Shown here: piece after piece, positions 52,656 through 61,263 of the stretch
How the letters are laid out: each line of letters opens with the position of its first letter
Numbering within the stretch: the stretch's first letter is position 1
Assembly: GCA_903931945.1 (NCBI GenBank)
Contig: CAIZEI010000058.1
Span: 1-64,000 of the forward strand
Reading direction: 5' to 3'
Length of the DNA stretch: 64,000 nucleotides
Origin: an uncultured Hyphomicrobiales bacterium
GTDB lineage: Bacteria > Pseudomonadota > Alphaproteobacteria > Rhizobiales > Beijerinckiaceae
Notes under the pieces: model-generated
What the model was told of the DNA's origin: nothing
Database searches by the model: none
The model's input: the letters and a program-made list of their open reading frames with translations, nothing else
Position numbers and translations under genes: made by a program

Positions 52656-52674
52656 CCGGTGAAGGCTTCACCGG
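52656..52674 (+). promoter_or_regulatory. 19-bp palindrome, candidate Mor site and middle promoter
   Basis: CCGGTGAAG-G-CTTCACCGG is a perfect dyad. Twelve nt further right is a second hairpin (AAGCGGGA-TCG-TCCCGCTT, 52677-52695) and a possible weak -10 TCTAGT (52695-52700). That places the dyad centre about 43 nt before a start site, where Mu Mor binds. The same palindrome occurs at 61534-61552. Confidence 0.65.
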
Positions 52675-52740
52675 CCAAGCGGGATCGTCCCGCTTCTAGT
52701 GTCCATCCATCGCATTCCGATCGCGCGATGGAGACGGGAC

Positions 52741-53250
52741 ATGAACTGGCCGCACGAGAGCAACGTCCAGCAACTCGACGAGTTCTACGGCAATCCGCAC
52801 GGCGATGACGGGCAGGCCAGCGGGCTCTGGACCTCGCAGAACGTCGTGGCGCTGATCCCTCCCTACCAGATGCAATTCTCATGGGGGCCGAAGGTGGGCG
52901 TGCTGCGCTTCCACCGCAAATGCCGCGACGCCTTTGGCGAGGCGCTGCTCGAAATCAAGAAACTCTACGGAACGCAGGCCGATATCAAGGCGCACCGGCT
53001 GCATCTCACCGGCGGCTCGTTCATGTACCGTTTGATGCGCGGATCGGCGACGAAAATGTCGATCCACTCATGGGCGGCGGCGCTCGACATCGATCCCCAG
53101 CACAATCCCTTCCCGGCCAGATGGCGCCCCGGCTTTATCCCTGCCGAGGCGGCGGCGTGCTTTCAAAAATGCGGGCTGATCTGGCGCGGCGCCAATGGCG
53201 ACGACGATCCCATGCATTTTCAGGCCGTCGATCACAGCTACGCCGCGTGA
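52741..53250 (+). CDS. M15-family peptidase endolysin
   Basis: 169 aa. Zinc ligands fit the M15 (VanY/L-alanyl-D-glutamate peptidase) pattern: His109 and Asp116 in SIHSWAAALDID, and a C-terminal His159 in PMHFQAVDH. Cleaves peptide crosslinks in peptidoglycan at the end of infection. Start MNWPHESN follows GGAG. First gene after the putative middle promoter. Confidence 0.85.
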   Translation: MNWPHESNVQQLDEFYGNPHGDDGQASGLWTSQNVVALIPPYQMQFSWGPKVGVLRFHRKCRDAFGEALLEIKKLYGTQADIKAHRLHLTGGSFMYRLMRGSATKMSIHSWAAALDIDPQHNPFPARWRPGFIPAEAAACFQKCGLIWRGANGDDDPMHFQAVDHSYAA

Positions 53251-53253
53251 CCC

Positions 53254-53508
53254 ATGGGACCCTGCAAAACATGCGGCTCGCCATGGCGCACCAACCCCTG
53301 CTTCTGGGCTCTCGACAATCCCTTGCAGGTGAAGGCGGGGCGCGTCGCGCCGTGCCGTCTCGACATGGAAGCCGAGGAGCACGCCGCCAGGGTTGCCGAG
53401 GCGCGGTTGTGGCTCTGCGTCGCCGTGCTGTTGACCATTGCGGGCGCGCTGCTTGCGGTCGCAGGTTTCCGCCTTTTTCCTTTTCCCTGGCTTGCAACCT
53501 TTTTTTAA
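53254..53508 (+). CDS. Small membrane protein of the lysis module
   Basis: 84 aa. Four cysteines in the N-terminal part (CKTCGSPWRTNPC, PCRLD) and one transmembrane helix near the C-terminus (LWLCVAVLLTIAGALLAVAG). Lies between endolysin and holin-like genes, so a lysis or envelope role is likely but unproven. Confidence 0.55.
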   Translation: MGPCKTCGSPWRTNPCFWALDNPLQVKAGRVAPCRLDMEAEEHAARVAEARLWLCVAVLLTIAGALLAVAGFRLFPFPWLATFF

Positions 53509-53525
53509 ACGGATGGAGTTCCGCC

Positions 53526-54185
53526 ATGAATGAGACCAAAGCCCTCGTCCAGAGCAAGGCCTTCTGGAGCGCGCTGCTGGCGCTCGCCACGATTGTCGCC
53601 TCAACCTTTCACCTCACGCAATTCGCGGCATGGGCCGCTGACCCCCAGACCCTCGACGGCATCGTCCAGGGTGCGGGCATCCTCGGAGCTCTCGGCGCCA
53701 TCGTGTTCCGCTATTCGGCGACCGCGAAGACGACGACGATCCTGCCGCCGCCGGCTTCTGGCAGTCGTGGCGTCACAACGAATGCACACTGGCTGGCCTG
53801 CGCATTCGCTGTCTGTCTGGCGGCGTTCGGGCTCGGCGGCTGCTCGACAAGCCAGATCGCATCGCTTCAGGCCGGCACCACGGCGCTGGTCAACTGGAAC
53901 AACGCGCTGATCACCCTCTCCACGACAATCATCGGCGACCTTCAGGCGCAGGCCAAAGCCTTCGCGCCGATCGCCTGTGGCGGCGTCAATCTCGGCAACT
54001 TCCTGTTGTCGCAGTCAGCATTCGCCAAGGCGGTGGACGCCGCGTTGAAGAGCAAGCAAGCGCAGACCACCGCCAATGAAATCCAGATCACCGCGACTTC
54101 GCTCTGTCAGAACGCCGGCCTGTCGCCGACCGTGACGGCACTGCCGCCGCCCGCTGTCCCTGCGCCTGCGGCGAACGGGGCCTGA
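53526..54185 (+). CDS. Holin-like protein fused to a lipoprotein (spanin-like) domain
   Basis: 219 aa. Residues 12-30 (AFWSALLALATIVASTFHL) and 45-62 (GIVQGAGILGALGAIVF) are two transmembrane helices as in class II holins. After a Pro-rich linker a second hydrophobic segment ends in the lipobox LGGC (Cys106), followed by a periplasmic-type helical region and a Pro-rich end. A single frame holding both units is unusual; an internal start for the lipoprotein part may exist. Confidence 0.6.
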   Translation: MNETKALVQSKAFWSALLALATIVASTFHLTQFAAWAADPQTLDGIVQGAGILGALGAIVFRYSATAKTTTILPPPASGSRGVTTNAHWLACAFAVCLAAFGLGGCSTSQIASLQAGTTALVNWNNALITLSTTIIGDLQAQAKAFAPIACGGVNLGNFLLSQSAFAKAVDAALKSKQAQTTANEIQITATSLCQNAGLSPTVTALPPPAVPAPAANGA

Positions 54186-54186
54186 C

Positions 54187-54402
54187 ATGACCGAAGGGCG
54201 CCGCAAGATGTCGCTCGAAGCCATGCTGGCAGGCGCCATGGATCGCGATCTCACATTCCAGACCTATGTCTGGCGCGATCCACAAACCGGCAACCTGCTG
54301 GTGCGGTTCACCGAACATCGCCTGAAATTCGTTGCTTGCTTCATGGTCACAGGCAATGCGGCCATGCCGATCGACCCCATTGATCCCCCGGAGGACGCAT
54401 GA
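54187..54402 (+). CDS. Small phage protein
   Basis: 71 aa, MTEGRRKMSLEAMLAGAMDR, then FQTYVWRDPQTGNLLVRF and an acidic/proline end. Not recognised. Overlaps the next gene by 4 nt. Confidence 0.5.
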   Translation: MTEGRRKMSLEAMLAGAMDRDLTFQTYVWRDPQTGNLLVRFTEHRLKFVACFMVTGNAAMPIDPIDPPEDA

Positions 54403-54710
54403 GCACGCAAGGCATAGCGGACCGTTTGCAGGCCTTTGTCGACAAGGCCGCAGCCATCGACAAGAAGGCGCTCGATGTCATTCGCCTGGTCGAGAGTTCG
54501 ACCGCCGCGCATCAGATCGAAAAGATGGTTCCCGGCGCCGCCGATTTCGTGGCGCGCATGGGCGGTCCCGTCAAACTGCTGGAGACGTTCGGGGCCGTTG
54601 CCCCGCAGGTCGATATGGGGATCGCGGCGTTCGAGCTGTTGCAGCAGTTCGGCAAGCCCGCCGAGCCCGACACAGAGCGTGACAAGGAACTGATGGACGG
54701 TGGGAATTGA
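54399..54710 (+). CDS. Phage protein of unknown function
   Basis: 103 aa, helical: LQAFVDKAAAIDKKALDVIR and KMVPGAADFVARMGGPVKLL. Its end has acidic and lysine residues. Located between the lysis genes and DUF2730, as in related phages. Not recognised. Confidence 0.5.
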   Translation: MSTQGIADRLQAFVDKAAAIDKKALDVIRLVESSTAAHQIEKMVPGAADFVARMGGPVKLLETFGAVAPQVDMGIAAFELLQQFGKPAEPDTERDKELMDGGN

Positions 54711-55087
54711 TGGACATCGGCAACCTCTCGCAGCTTGGCTCCTTTGTCCTCTCCGCCGTCGCGCTGATCTGCGCCGGCCTCGCCTGGTGGCGCAAGGCTG
54801 ACGACAAGCTCTGGCAATCGCAAATCGAGAAATGGGGATCGAACCATATCGATCACGAGCGCTTCTGGTCGAAGGCGAATGATCATGATGGCCGCATCTC
54901 AAGGCTCGAAACCGAGTTCGCGCATCTGCCGAGCTCCACGGTTGTGGGGCGTCTCGAAACCACGATGGTGCGTCTGGAAGGCGAGATGAAAGTCTTGCAG
55001 GAAAGCCTGAAGCCGATCGCGGGCATATCGCACCGGTTGCAGGACTTCCTGTTTGAGCAGGGGAGTAGAAAACATGAGCATGGATGA
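54710..55087 (+). CDS. DUF2730-like membrane and coiled-coil phage protein
   Basis: 125 aa. One N-terminal transmembrane helix (LGSFVLSAVALICAGLAWW), then a coiled coil with HDGRISRLETEFAHLPS and LETTMVRLEGEMKVLQESLK. This matches DUF2730-type proteins (Mu gp25-like), which lie upstream of the packaging genes; function unclear. Its ATG overlaps the previous stop. Confidence 0.75.
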   Translation: MDIGNLSQLGSFVLSAVALICAGLAWWRKADDKLWQSQIEKWGSNHIDHERFWSKANDHDGRISRLETEFAHLPSSTVVGRLETTMVRLEGEMKVLQESLKPIAGISHRLQDFLFEQGSRKHEHG

Positions 55088-55373
55088 CATCGTCCGCCAG
55101 GATGCGCGGCTCGCCATGCTGAAGGCTCTGGGCGAACAGCCCGACGGTCAGTTGAATTCGGCCCTGCTGCGCGACGATCTGCACGATCGCTGGGGCGTCT
55201 CGCGGCCCACGAACTGGGTGCTGGAGGAGCTGCGCTATCTCGCCTCGCTGGGCGCGATCAGCATCGTCAAGGATTTGGGCACAATCTTCATCGTGTCGCT
55301 GACTGAAAAGGGTCGCGACCATATCGAACGCCGTCTGATCATCACCGGCGTCAAGCGCCCACGGGAGGAGTGA
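55074..55373 (+). CDS. VpaChn25_0724-like phage protein
   Basis: 99-aa winged-helix-like protein: LAMLKALGEQPDGQLNSALL, DRWGVSRPTNWVLEELRYLA and a wing with FIVSLTEKGRDHIER. This matches a widespread family located before DUF3486 in Mu-like phages (Mu gp26 position). Overlaps DUF2730-like gene by 14 nt. Confidence 0.75.
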   Translation: MSMDDIVRQDARLAMLKALGEQPDGQLNSALLRDDLHDRWGVSRPTNWVLEELRYLASLGAISIVKDLGTIFIVSLTEKGRDHIERRLIITGVKRPREE

Positions 55374-55374
55374 G

Positions 55375-55998
55375 ATGGCGCGCGAGACACGCGGGCGGCT
55401 CTCCAGCCTCGATCTCGCGCCCGACGAAGCGCAGGAGGACATCCGCTGGGCGCTCGCCGAACTGAATGCGCGCAAGCGCACGCAGATGGACATTCTCGAC
55501 GAGTTGAACGGGCGGCTGGCCGACAAGGGCCTCGATCTCATTTCGAAGTCGGCGTTCAACCGCAAGGCGGTGCGCACGTCGGCGGCGGCGGCAAAAATCC
55601 ATGAGGCCCGCGCTGTCTTCACCGGCATCGCGCCGGCCTTCACGCCCGAGACGATGGACGAGACCAACATCGTCGTCGGCGAGCTGATCAAGATCCTGAT
55701 CATGGAGCTGCTGGAGAAAGACAATCACACGCCGAAGGGCGCGATGGAGCTGACATCAGCCTATGTCGGCTCGATCCGGGGGCAGGCCATCTCGGCCAAA
55801 TACCGCGAGACCACGGAGCGCGCCTTCGCGAAGAAGGCCAGCGAGGCCATCGAGAAGGTCGGCAAGGTCAAGGGCCTCACAAAAGACATGCGCGACAGGC
55901 TGCGCGCGGAGCTGCTGGGCGTGAAAATGCCGGTCAGCGATGCATCGTCGAGCGGAGCCCAGGCCGCATCGCCAAAAGATGGTGCGGCCCATGCTTGA
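55375..55998 (+). CDS. DUF3486 family protein, probable terminase small subunit
   Basis: 207 aa. Motifs ALAELNARKRTQMDILDELN and LADKGLDLISKSAFNRKAV at the N-terminus are the DUF3486 signature (Mu gp27 position), with a helical body and C-terminal basic region KGLTKDMRDRLRAELLGVK. Probably recognises phage DNA for packaging by the following terminase. Confidence 0.85.
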   Translation: MARETRGRLSSLDLAPDEAQEDIRWALAELNARKRTQMDILDELNGRLADKGLDLISKSAFNRKAVRTSAAAAKIHEARAVFTGIAPAFTPETMDETNIVVGELIKILIMELLEKDNHTPKGAMELTSAYVGSIRGQAISAKYRETTERAFAKKASEAIEKVGKVKGLTKDMRDRLRAELLGVKMPVSDASSSGAQAASPKDGAAHA

Positions 55999-56377
55999 TC
56001 TCTCAGCAGATGTCTGCGCCCTGACTGCGGAAGTCGAACGCCTGCGCGCCGAGAACGGAAAACTGCGCGCCGCGCTGAAAGCGCCGCCCTACAACTATCC
56101 CACGCTGGGGCTGACGACGATGGAGGCGCGCTGTCTCGTCGCGCTGCATGAGTTCGCGCCGAACATTGTCTCGCCAACAGAAATGCGCGACCGGCTCTAC
56201 GGCGTGGGGGCGGATATCGAGGCCACCAGCAAGGTGATTGACGTCTACCTCTGCCGCATCCGGCGCAAGCTGACGGGCGTCGATATCACCATCCACAATG
56301 CGCGCGGGCAGGGCTGGTGGATCGACGAGACGGGTCGCGCCAGGCTCGATGACTGCACGCTGGCGGGCGAGGTATGA
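55991..56377 (+). CDS. OmpR/PhoB-type DNA-binding domain protein encoded by phage
   Basis: 128 aa. Short N-terminal coiled coil (VCALTAEVERLRAENGKLRA), then a winged-helix domain of response-regulator effector type: GLTTMEARCLVALHEFAP, KVIDVYLCRIRRKLTG and IHNARGQGWWIDETG, the wing that in OmpR relatives reads RGxGYxL. It has no receiver domain. It lies inside the packaging operon between DUF3486 and terminase (overlaps both). Confidence 0.75.
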   Translation: MLDLSADVCALTAEVERLRAENGKLRAALKAPPYNYPTLGLTTMEARCLVALHEFAPNIVSPTEMRDRLYGVGADIEATSKVIDVYLCRIRRKLTGVDITIHNARGQGWWIDETGRARLDDCTLAGEV

Positions 56378-57984
56378 GCGGCCCCGTCGAACTCCAGTCG
56401 CCGCGTCTCATCAGCGAGGCCGAATGGCGAAAGCTTCGGCTGGACTCGCTGCGCTTTGCGCCGCGCCCCGATCGGGACGGCATACCCTCGGTGCTGCTCA
56501 CCTATCAACAGCGCCTGCTGAACACGACCTCACGCCACGCCATCACGGTCTGCGAGAAGAGCCGCCGCACCGGCATGACATGGGCGGCGGGCGCCGACGC
56601 CGTGCTGACCTCCTCCTCCGCCAAATCCTCCGGCGGCATGGACACGCTCTATTGCGGCTACAATCTCGACATGGCCCGCGAGTTCATTGATGTCTGCGCC
56701 ATGTGGGCCAAGGTCTTCGACCAGGCGACAACAGCCATCGATCCCGAACAATTCCTGTTTGACGAGGGCGGCGAGGAAAAGGCCATCGCTGCCTTCCGCA
56801 TCAAATTCGCCTCGGGTTTTGAAATCATTGCGCTGGCCTCGCGCCCGCGCTCCTTTCGCGGACGGCAGGGCTACGCCATCATCGACGAGGCCGCGTTCCA
56901 CGACGATCTTGAAGCTGTGATGAAGGCGGCGACGGCGTTCCTGATGTGGGGCGGTAAAATCCTCGTCATCTCGACCCACAACGGCGAGGACCATTATTTC
57001 AACCAGTTGGTCAAAAGCATTCGCGGCGGCAAGAACCCTGCGGCCCTGCTGCGCATCGATTTCGACGAAGCGCTGCATGAAGGCCTCTATGAGCGCATCT
57101 GCTACGTGCAGGGCAAGACCTGGACGGCGGAGCTTGAAGCGAAATGGCGCGCCGAGATCATGGCCTTTTATGGCGACGCCGCCGACGAGGAACTGTTCTG
57201 TATTCCGCGCGAGGGCGGCGGCGTGTTCCTGCCCGGCCCCCTCGTGGAAGCCCGCGCCAGACAGGGCGTGCCGGTGCTGCGGCTCCAGCGGTCGCCTGAG
57301 TTCACGCATTGGGCGCAGCATCTGCGCGAGGCCGACATTGCGGACTGGTGCGAGCGCGAGCTGCTGCCGCTGCTGAAAGCGCTTGATCCCGCGCTGACGC
57401 ACTGCATGGGCGCAGACTATGGCCGCGTCTCCGATCTGACGGTGCTGTGGCCGCTGGCGATCCAGCGCACGCTGAAGCGCACCACGCCCTTTGTGGTGGA
57501 GATGCGCGGCATTCCGTTCGACCAGCAAAAGCAGGTGCAGAACTATCTGATCCGCCGGCTGCCGAAATATTCTGCGTCGAAACACGACGCGACGGGCCTT
57601 GGCATGTCGCTGGCTGAAAGCGCCGCACAGGAATTCGGACTTTTGCGCGCCGAGCCGGTGATGCTGTCCGTGCTCTGGTATCGCGAGAACGCGCAGCCCC
57701 TGAAAACCGCCTTTGAAGACGACATGATTGAAATCCCCGCCGACGCCGATATCGCGTCGGACCTGCGGGCGGCGATCCTCAAGAACGGCGTCGCGTCGAT
57801 CCCGGCGATCAAGAATGGCCAGAACAAGGACCGGCATGGCGACGCCTTCGTTGCGCTGCTGCTCGCCTATGCGGCCTCCCGCGCGATCGTGCCCATGTAT
57901 GGCTACGAGAGCCTGCGCACGATTGCCGAAGACGGGCGCGGCGATGATGACGATCAAAAAAGCTTTCGCAGAGGACTGTACTGA
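56374..57984 (+). CDS. Phage terminase large subunit (Mu gp28 type)
   Basis: 536 aa. N-terminal ATPase with an atypical Walker A around CEKSRRTGMTWAAG, Walker B region FRGRQGYAIIDEAAFH, and coupling motif VISTHNG. The nuclease part holds acidic residues in CMGADYGRVSDLTVLW and the later HDATGLGMSLAE and GDAFVALLLAYAA. Packs DNA by headful. Overlaps both neighbours. Confidence 0.93.
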   Translation: MSGPVELQSPRLISEAEWRKLRLDSLRFAPRPDRDGIPSVLLTYQQRLLNTTSRHAITVCEKSRRTGMTWAAGADAVLTSSSAKSSGGMDTLYCGYNLDMAREFIDVCAMWAKVFDQATTAIDPEQFLFDEGGEEKAIAAFRIKFASGFEIIALASRPRSFRGRQGYAIIDEAAFHDDLEAVMKAATAFLMWGGKILVISTHNGEDHYFNQLVKSIRGGKNPAALLRIDFDEALHEGLYERICYVQGKTWTAELEAKWRAEIMAFYGDAADEELFCIPREGGGVFLPGPLVEARARQGVPVLRLQRSPEFTHWAQHLREADIADWCERELLPLLKALDPALTHCMGADYGRVSDLTVLWPLAIQRTLKRTTPFVVEMRGIPFDQQKQVQNYLIRRLPKYSASKHDATGLGMSLAESAAQEFGLLRAEPVMLSVLWYRENAQPLKTAFEDDMIEIPADADIASDLRAAILKNGVASIPAIKNGQNKDRHGDAFVALLLAYAASRAIVPMYGYESLRTIAEDGRGDDDDQKSFRRGLY

Positions 57985-59696
57985 TGGACGCCAGTATCCT
58001 GAACGGCGAGTCCGAGGGCGACCGCACGGGCATGCATGGCCCCTCTCCGATCCTTGGACCGGACGGCCAGCCGATGCGCCGCCTGCCCGCGCCCTCACAG
58101 AGGAAATCCCTCTCCGACGAAATCGCGCGCCCGCAGCTGATCGGCGCGCGGCAATTGTGGGATACATCCACCGTCTCGGGCCTGACGCCCGAGCGGCTGG
58201 CCGTCCTGCTGCGCGAGACCGTGCGCGGCGACATCCGGGCTTTCATCATGCTCGCCGAGGAGATGGAGGAGCGCGATCTCCACTACGCCTCCGTGATGGG
58301 CACGCGCAAACGCGTGCTGTCGGGCCTCAAGCCCTCGATCACGCCGGCGTCGGAAAAGCGCGTCGATAAAAAGATCGCCGAAGACGTGCGCGACCTCATC
58401 GAAAACGAGGCGCTGCCCGATCTGATCGAGGACCTGCTCGACGGGCTCGGCAAGGGCTTTTCGGTCTGCGAAATCATGTGGTCCACGGTGGGCGGCAAAT
58501 GGACGCCTGTGGCTTTCCCCTGGCGCGACCAGAAGTTCTTCACCTTCGATTACATCTCGCGTTCTGAAGTGCGCATGGCGGAGTTCGGCACGATTGACGG
58601 GCTGGAACTGCCGCCGGGCAAATTCATCGTCCACACGCCGAAACTCAAAAGCGGCATTCCGATCCGGGGCGGTCTGGCGCGGCTTGCCGCATGGGCCTTC
58701 CTGTTCAAGTCGTTCACGCTGAAGGACTGGATGACGTTTCTCGATGTCTATGGCATGCCCGTGCGCGTCGGCAAATATCATCCCGCCGCGACAGCGGATG
58801 AGCGCCGATCCCTGCTGCGCGCGGTCGCCGGCATTGCGACGGACGCCGCCGCGATCATTCCCGAAAGCATGGCGATCGAATTCATCGAGGCCAAGGGCTT
58901 TGCCGACAAGCCGTTCGAGACCTTCGCCAAATATCTCGACGAACAGGTGTCCAAAGCCGTGCTCGGCCAGACATCGTCCGCCGACGACAGCGCGACGGTG
59001 GGGCAGGCCCGCATTCATGACGAGGTCCGCCGCGACATCCAGCAGGCCGACGCGCGCCAGCTCGCTGCGAGCCTGAACACATATCTGATCGGCCCCTATG
59101 TCGCGATGAACTATGGCGAGAATGTTCGCGCGCCAAAAATCGAATTCCCGATCGCCGAGCCGCAGGACATCTTGGCGCTGTCGGCAGCCCTGCAACGCAC
59201 GGTGCCTTTGGGGTTGAAAGTCAGCCAGGAGCAGGTGCGGGAAAAGCTGGGCCTGCGCGAACCCGAGGAGGGAGAGGAGCTGCTGACGCCGCCGCCGGTC
59301 GCTGCGCCAGGGGTGCCTTCGGACACCGATCCGCCGGCGCCCGAAAATCAGGGCACCACGGATTATTCGCGGACCTCGCAGCGGTTTAGAGCCGAAGGCG
59401 TCTTCGCCGGGCCGCAGCAATGCGCCTGCGCCAATTGCCGCGCGCTGGCGGCGGCTGGCGCGCTCGACGATCCCCACAACGCGGATGTCGATGCGCTTGA
59501 CGCCTCGGGCGCTGCGGACTGGCAGAGACAGATCGGCCCGATGAAGGATGCGATCTCGGCGCTGATGAAACGCTCGAAATCGCTGGCGGAGTTTGAAGCC
59601 GGCTTGAAGCAGCTTTACGCCGGGCTTGAGACCAGCGCGCTCGAAGCAGGTCTGGCCACAGCGCAGATGAAAGCGCGCGGCATCGGGGAGGGGTAG
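57984..59696 (+). CDS. Portal protein (DUF935, Mu gp29 type)
   Basis: 570 aa. DUF935 features: MEERDLHYASVMGTRKRVLS, FSVCEIMWSTVGGKWTPVAF, DVYGMPVRVGKYHP and the C-terminal region. The portal forms the dodecameric ring through which DNA enters. A cysteine-containing insert (QQCACANCRAL) near residue 478 joins the portal core to a C-terminal helical tail. One-nt overlap with terminase stop. Confidence 0.92.
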   Translation: MDASILNGESEGDRTGMHGPSPILGPDGQPMRRLPAPSQRKSLSDEIARPQLIGARQLWDTSTVSGLTPERLAVLLRETVRGDIRAFIMLAEEMEERDLHYASVMGTRKRVLSGLKPSITPASEKRVDKKIAEDVRDLIENEALPDLIEDLLDGLGKGFSVCEIMWSTVGGKWTPVAFPWRDQKFFTFDYISRSEVRMAEFGTIDGLELPPGKFIVHTPKLKSGIPIRGGLARLAAWAFLFKSFTLKDWMTFLDVYGMPVRVGKYHPAATADERRSLLRAVAGIATDAAAIIPESMAIEFIEAKGFADKPFETFAKYLDEQVSKAVLGQTSSADDSATVGQARIHDEVRRDIQQADARQLAASLNTYLIGPYVAMNYGENVRAPKIEFPIAEPQDILALSAALQRTVPLGLKVSQEQVREKLGLREPEEGEELLTPPPVAAPGVPSDTDPPAPENQGTTDYSRTSQRFRAEGVFAGPQQCACANCRALAAAGALDDPHNADVDALDASGAADWQRQIGPMKDAISALMKRSKSLAEFEAGLKQLYAGLETSALEAGLATAQMKARGIGEG

Positions 59697-59698
59697 GG

Positions 59699-59758
59699 AT
59701 GGTCGATCTCATCGTTGGGTTCGTTGTCGGCATAGTTTTAATCGTGGCATTTACCTGA
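59699..59758 (+). CDS. Very small membrane peptide (19 aa)
   Basis: MVDLIVGFVVGIVLIVAFT, a single transmembrane helix, filling the gap between portal and the next gene. GGGGAGGGG upstream is a strong ribosome site. It is close-packed (2 nt after the portal stop, 1 nt before the next ATG), which supports a real gene. Confidence 0.45.
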   Translation: MVDLIVGFVVGIVLIVAFT

Positions 59759-59759
59759 C

Positions 59760-60029
59760 ATGGCGGACCCCGTCATCATCGAAGTCTACGAGGTGCGCAT
59801 AAGCGCGCCGTCGATGTGGACAGGTCGCAGCGAGCGCATCGAAAAGGCAATCGGCTTTGTCGCACTGTCGAAAGCCATCGCGCCGGGCTTTCATATCGTC
59901 AATCAGGTCGAGCGCGCCTATGTGTGCTCGATCGAGAGCGCGGATATCCTCGCGCGCAACATCGAAACTCCGCACCGGATTTGTAAATTCCTAAAAACGG
60001 AACGGAGCCCGAGAAATGCCACAGCCTGA
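59760..60029 (+). CDS. Small phage protein
   Basis: 89 aa starting MADPVIIEVYEVRISAPSMW. Mixed beta/alpha composition; no motif. It overlaps the head protein by 14 nt. Not recognised. Confidence 0.5.
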   Translation: MADPVIIEVYEVRISAPSMWTGRSERIEKAIGFVALSKAIAPGFHIVNQVERAYVCSIESADILARNIETPHRICKFLKTERSPRNATA

Positions 60030-61263
60030 TCCCGTCAACCCCGACGGCGCGTTCGACCAGGTCGCGCCGGAAATCCGCCGCTTCTTTGCTTCGAAAGGCC
60101 TCACGCCCTCCTTCGACTATCGCGATGTCTGGCAGGATGAACATGCGCTCGCCTTCACGGTGGCGAAATCCGCCGGCTACGACATTCTTGGCGATGTCCG
60201 CGACGCCGTCCGGAAAGCCATTGAGGAGCGGCAGGATTTCGAGGACTTTGAAAAGGGTCTTGAACCCCTGTTAAAGGCCAAGGGCTGGTGGGGCCGCGCG
60301 AAGCAGATCGATCCGCTGACGGGCAAAGAGGTCGAGGTCCAGCTCGGCTCCGCGCGGCGGTTGCAAACGATCTACTGGGCGAATGTGCGCGCGGCCCGCG
60401 CCGCCGGCGAATGGGAAAAAATCAACCGCACGAAACGCGGTCTGCCCTATCTGCTCTATCTCATCTCGACAGCCGAGCATAAAAGGCCGCTGCATCTCTC
60501 ATGGGTCGGGACCATCCTGCCGGTCGACGATCCCTGGTGGGATACGCATTACCCGCCCAACGGCTGGAACTGCCAGTGCCGCGTGCGCCAGATTTCCGAA
60601 GGCGACGCCATATCGCGGGGCTATGATCCGGAGAACCCCTTGCCCGCGCCGGACGATGGCTTTTCAAACTACGTCAACAAGCGCACCGGGCAGGCGCAGC
60701 GCATTCCCAACGGCGTCGATCCCGCGTGGGCGTCGAACCCCGGCAAGACGCGCATGCAGAACGCCAGCGATCTCCTGGCCGGCAAGCTCGATGCGATGGA
60801 TGACGAGACGCGCCGCATCGCGACAGCTGACATAGCGGGCTCGTGGCTGGTGGAGCGCATCCGTTCGGGAGACATCCCCTATGATCCCCTGTCGACGGAC
60901 CCCGCCAACGTGGAGCGCGGCAGGATCTCCGCGCCGATCGCCAGTCTGCCCGAGGCGGCGGCAAAAGCCATCGGCGCGCAGACGCGCGTCGTCAGCCTGT
61001 CCGTCGCCGACGCTGTCAAAATCGCAAAGGAGCATTCAGACCTGCCGGAAGATTGGGTGCGCCAGGTGCAGGCGTCGATCGACGCCGGGGCCGAGCGTGT
61101 GCAGGAACGCCCGAACCAGATCGGCGTGCTCTTCGGAAAGTTCCGGCTGCTGTTCCAGTCGGTCAACAAGGGCAGCCACGTCGTGCTGAAAACCATCCAC
61201 CTCGCGGGCGAGCGCTACATGCGTTCGATCCGGCGACGTGGGGAGGGCGGTGCAAAGGAGTGA
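60016..61263 (+). CDS. Minor head protein (MuF type)
   Basis: 415 aa. N-terminal helical part with DILGDVRDAVRKAIEERQDF and the MuF core: LQTIYWANVRAARAAGEWEK, YLISTAEHKRPLHLSWVGTI, the conserved PPNGWNCQCRVRQISEGDAI-type motif (with its Cys-x-Cys). The end (GERYMRSIRRRGEG) is basic. Thought to sit in the head near the portal. Confidence 0.9.
   Translation: MPQPDPVNPDGAFDQVAPEIRRFFASKGLTPSFDYRDVWQDEHALAFTVAKSAGYDILGDVRDAVRKAIEERQDFEDFEKGLEPLLKAKGWWGRAKQIDPLTGKEVEVQLGSARRLQTIYWANVRAARAAGEWEKINRTKRGLPYLLYLISTAEHKRPLHLSWVGTILPVDDPWWDTHYPPNGWNCQCRVRQISEGDAISRGYDPENPLPAPDDGFSNYVNKRTGQAQRIPNGVDPAWASNPGKTRMQNASDLLAGKLDAMDDETRRIATADIAGSWLVERIRSGDIPYDPLSTDPANVERGRISAPIASLPEAAAKAIGAQTRVVSLSVADAVKIAKEHSDLPEDWVRQVQASIDAGAERVQERPNQIGVLFGKFRLLFQSVNKGSHVVLKTIHLAGERYMRSIRRRGEGGAKE

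Noticed and set aside
56530-59477. Long minus-strand open frames (545 and 460 codons)
   Set aside because: Antisense to the terminase and portal genes, which have complete family motifs. The minus frames are rich in Arg, Gly and His, as expected for antisense translation.
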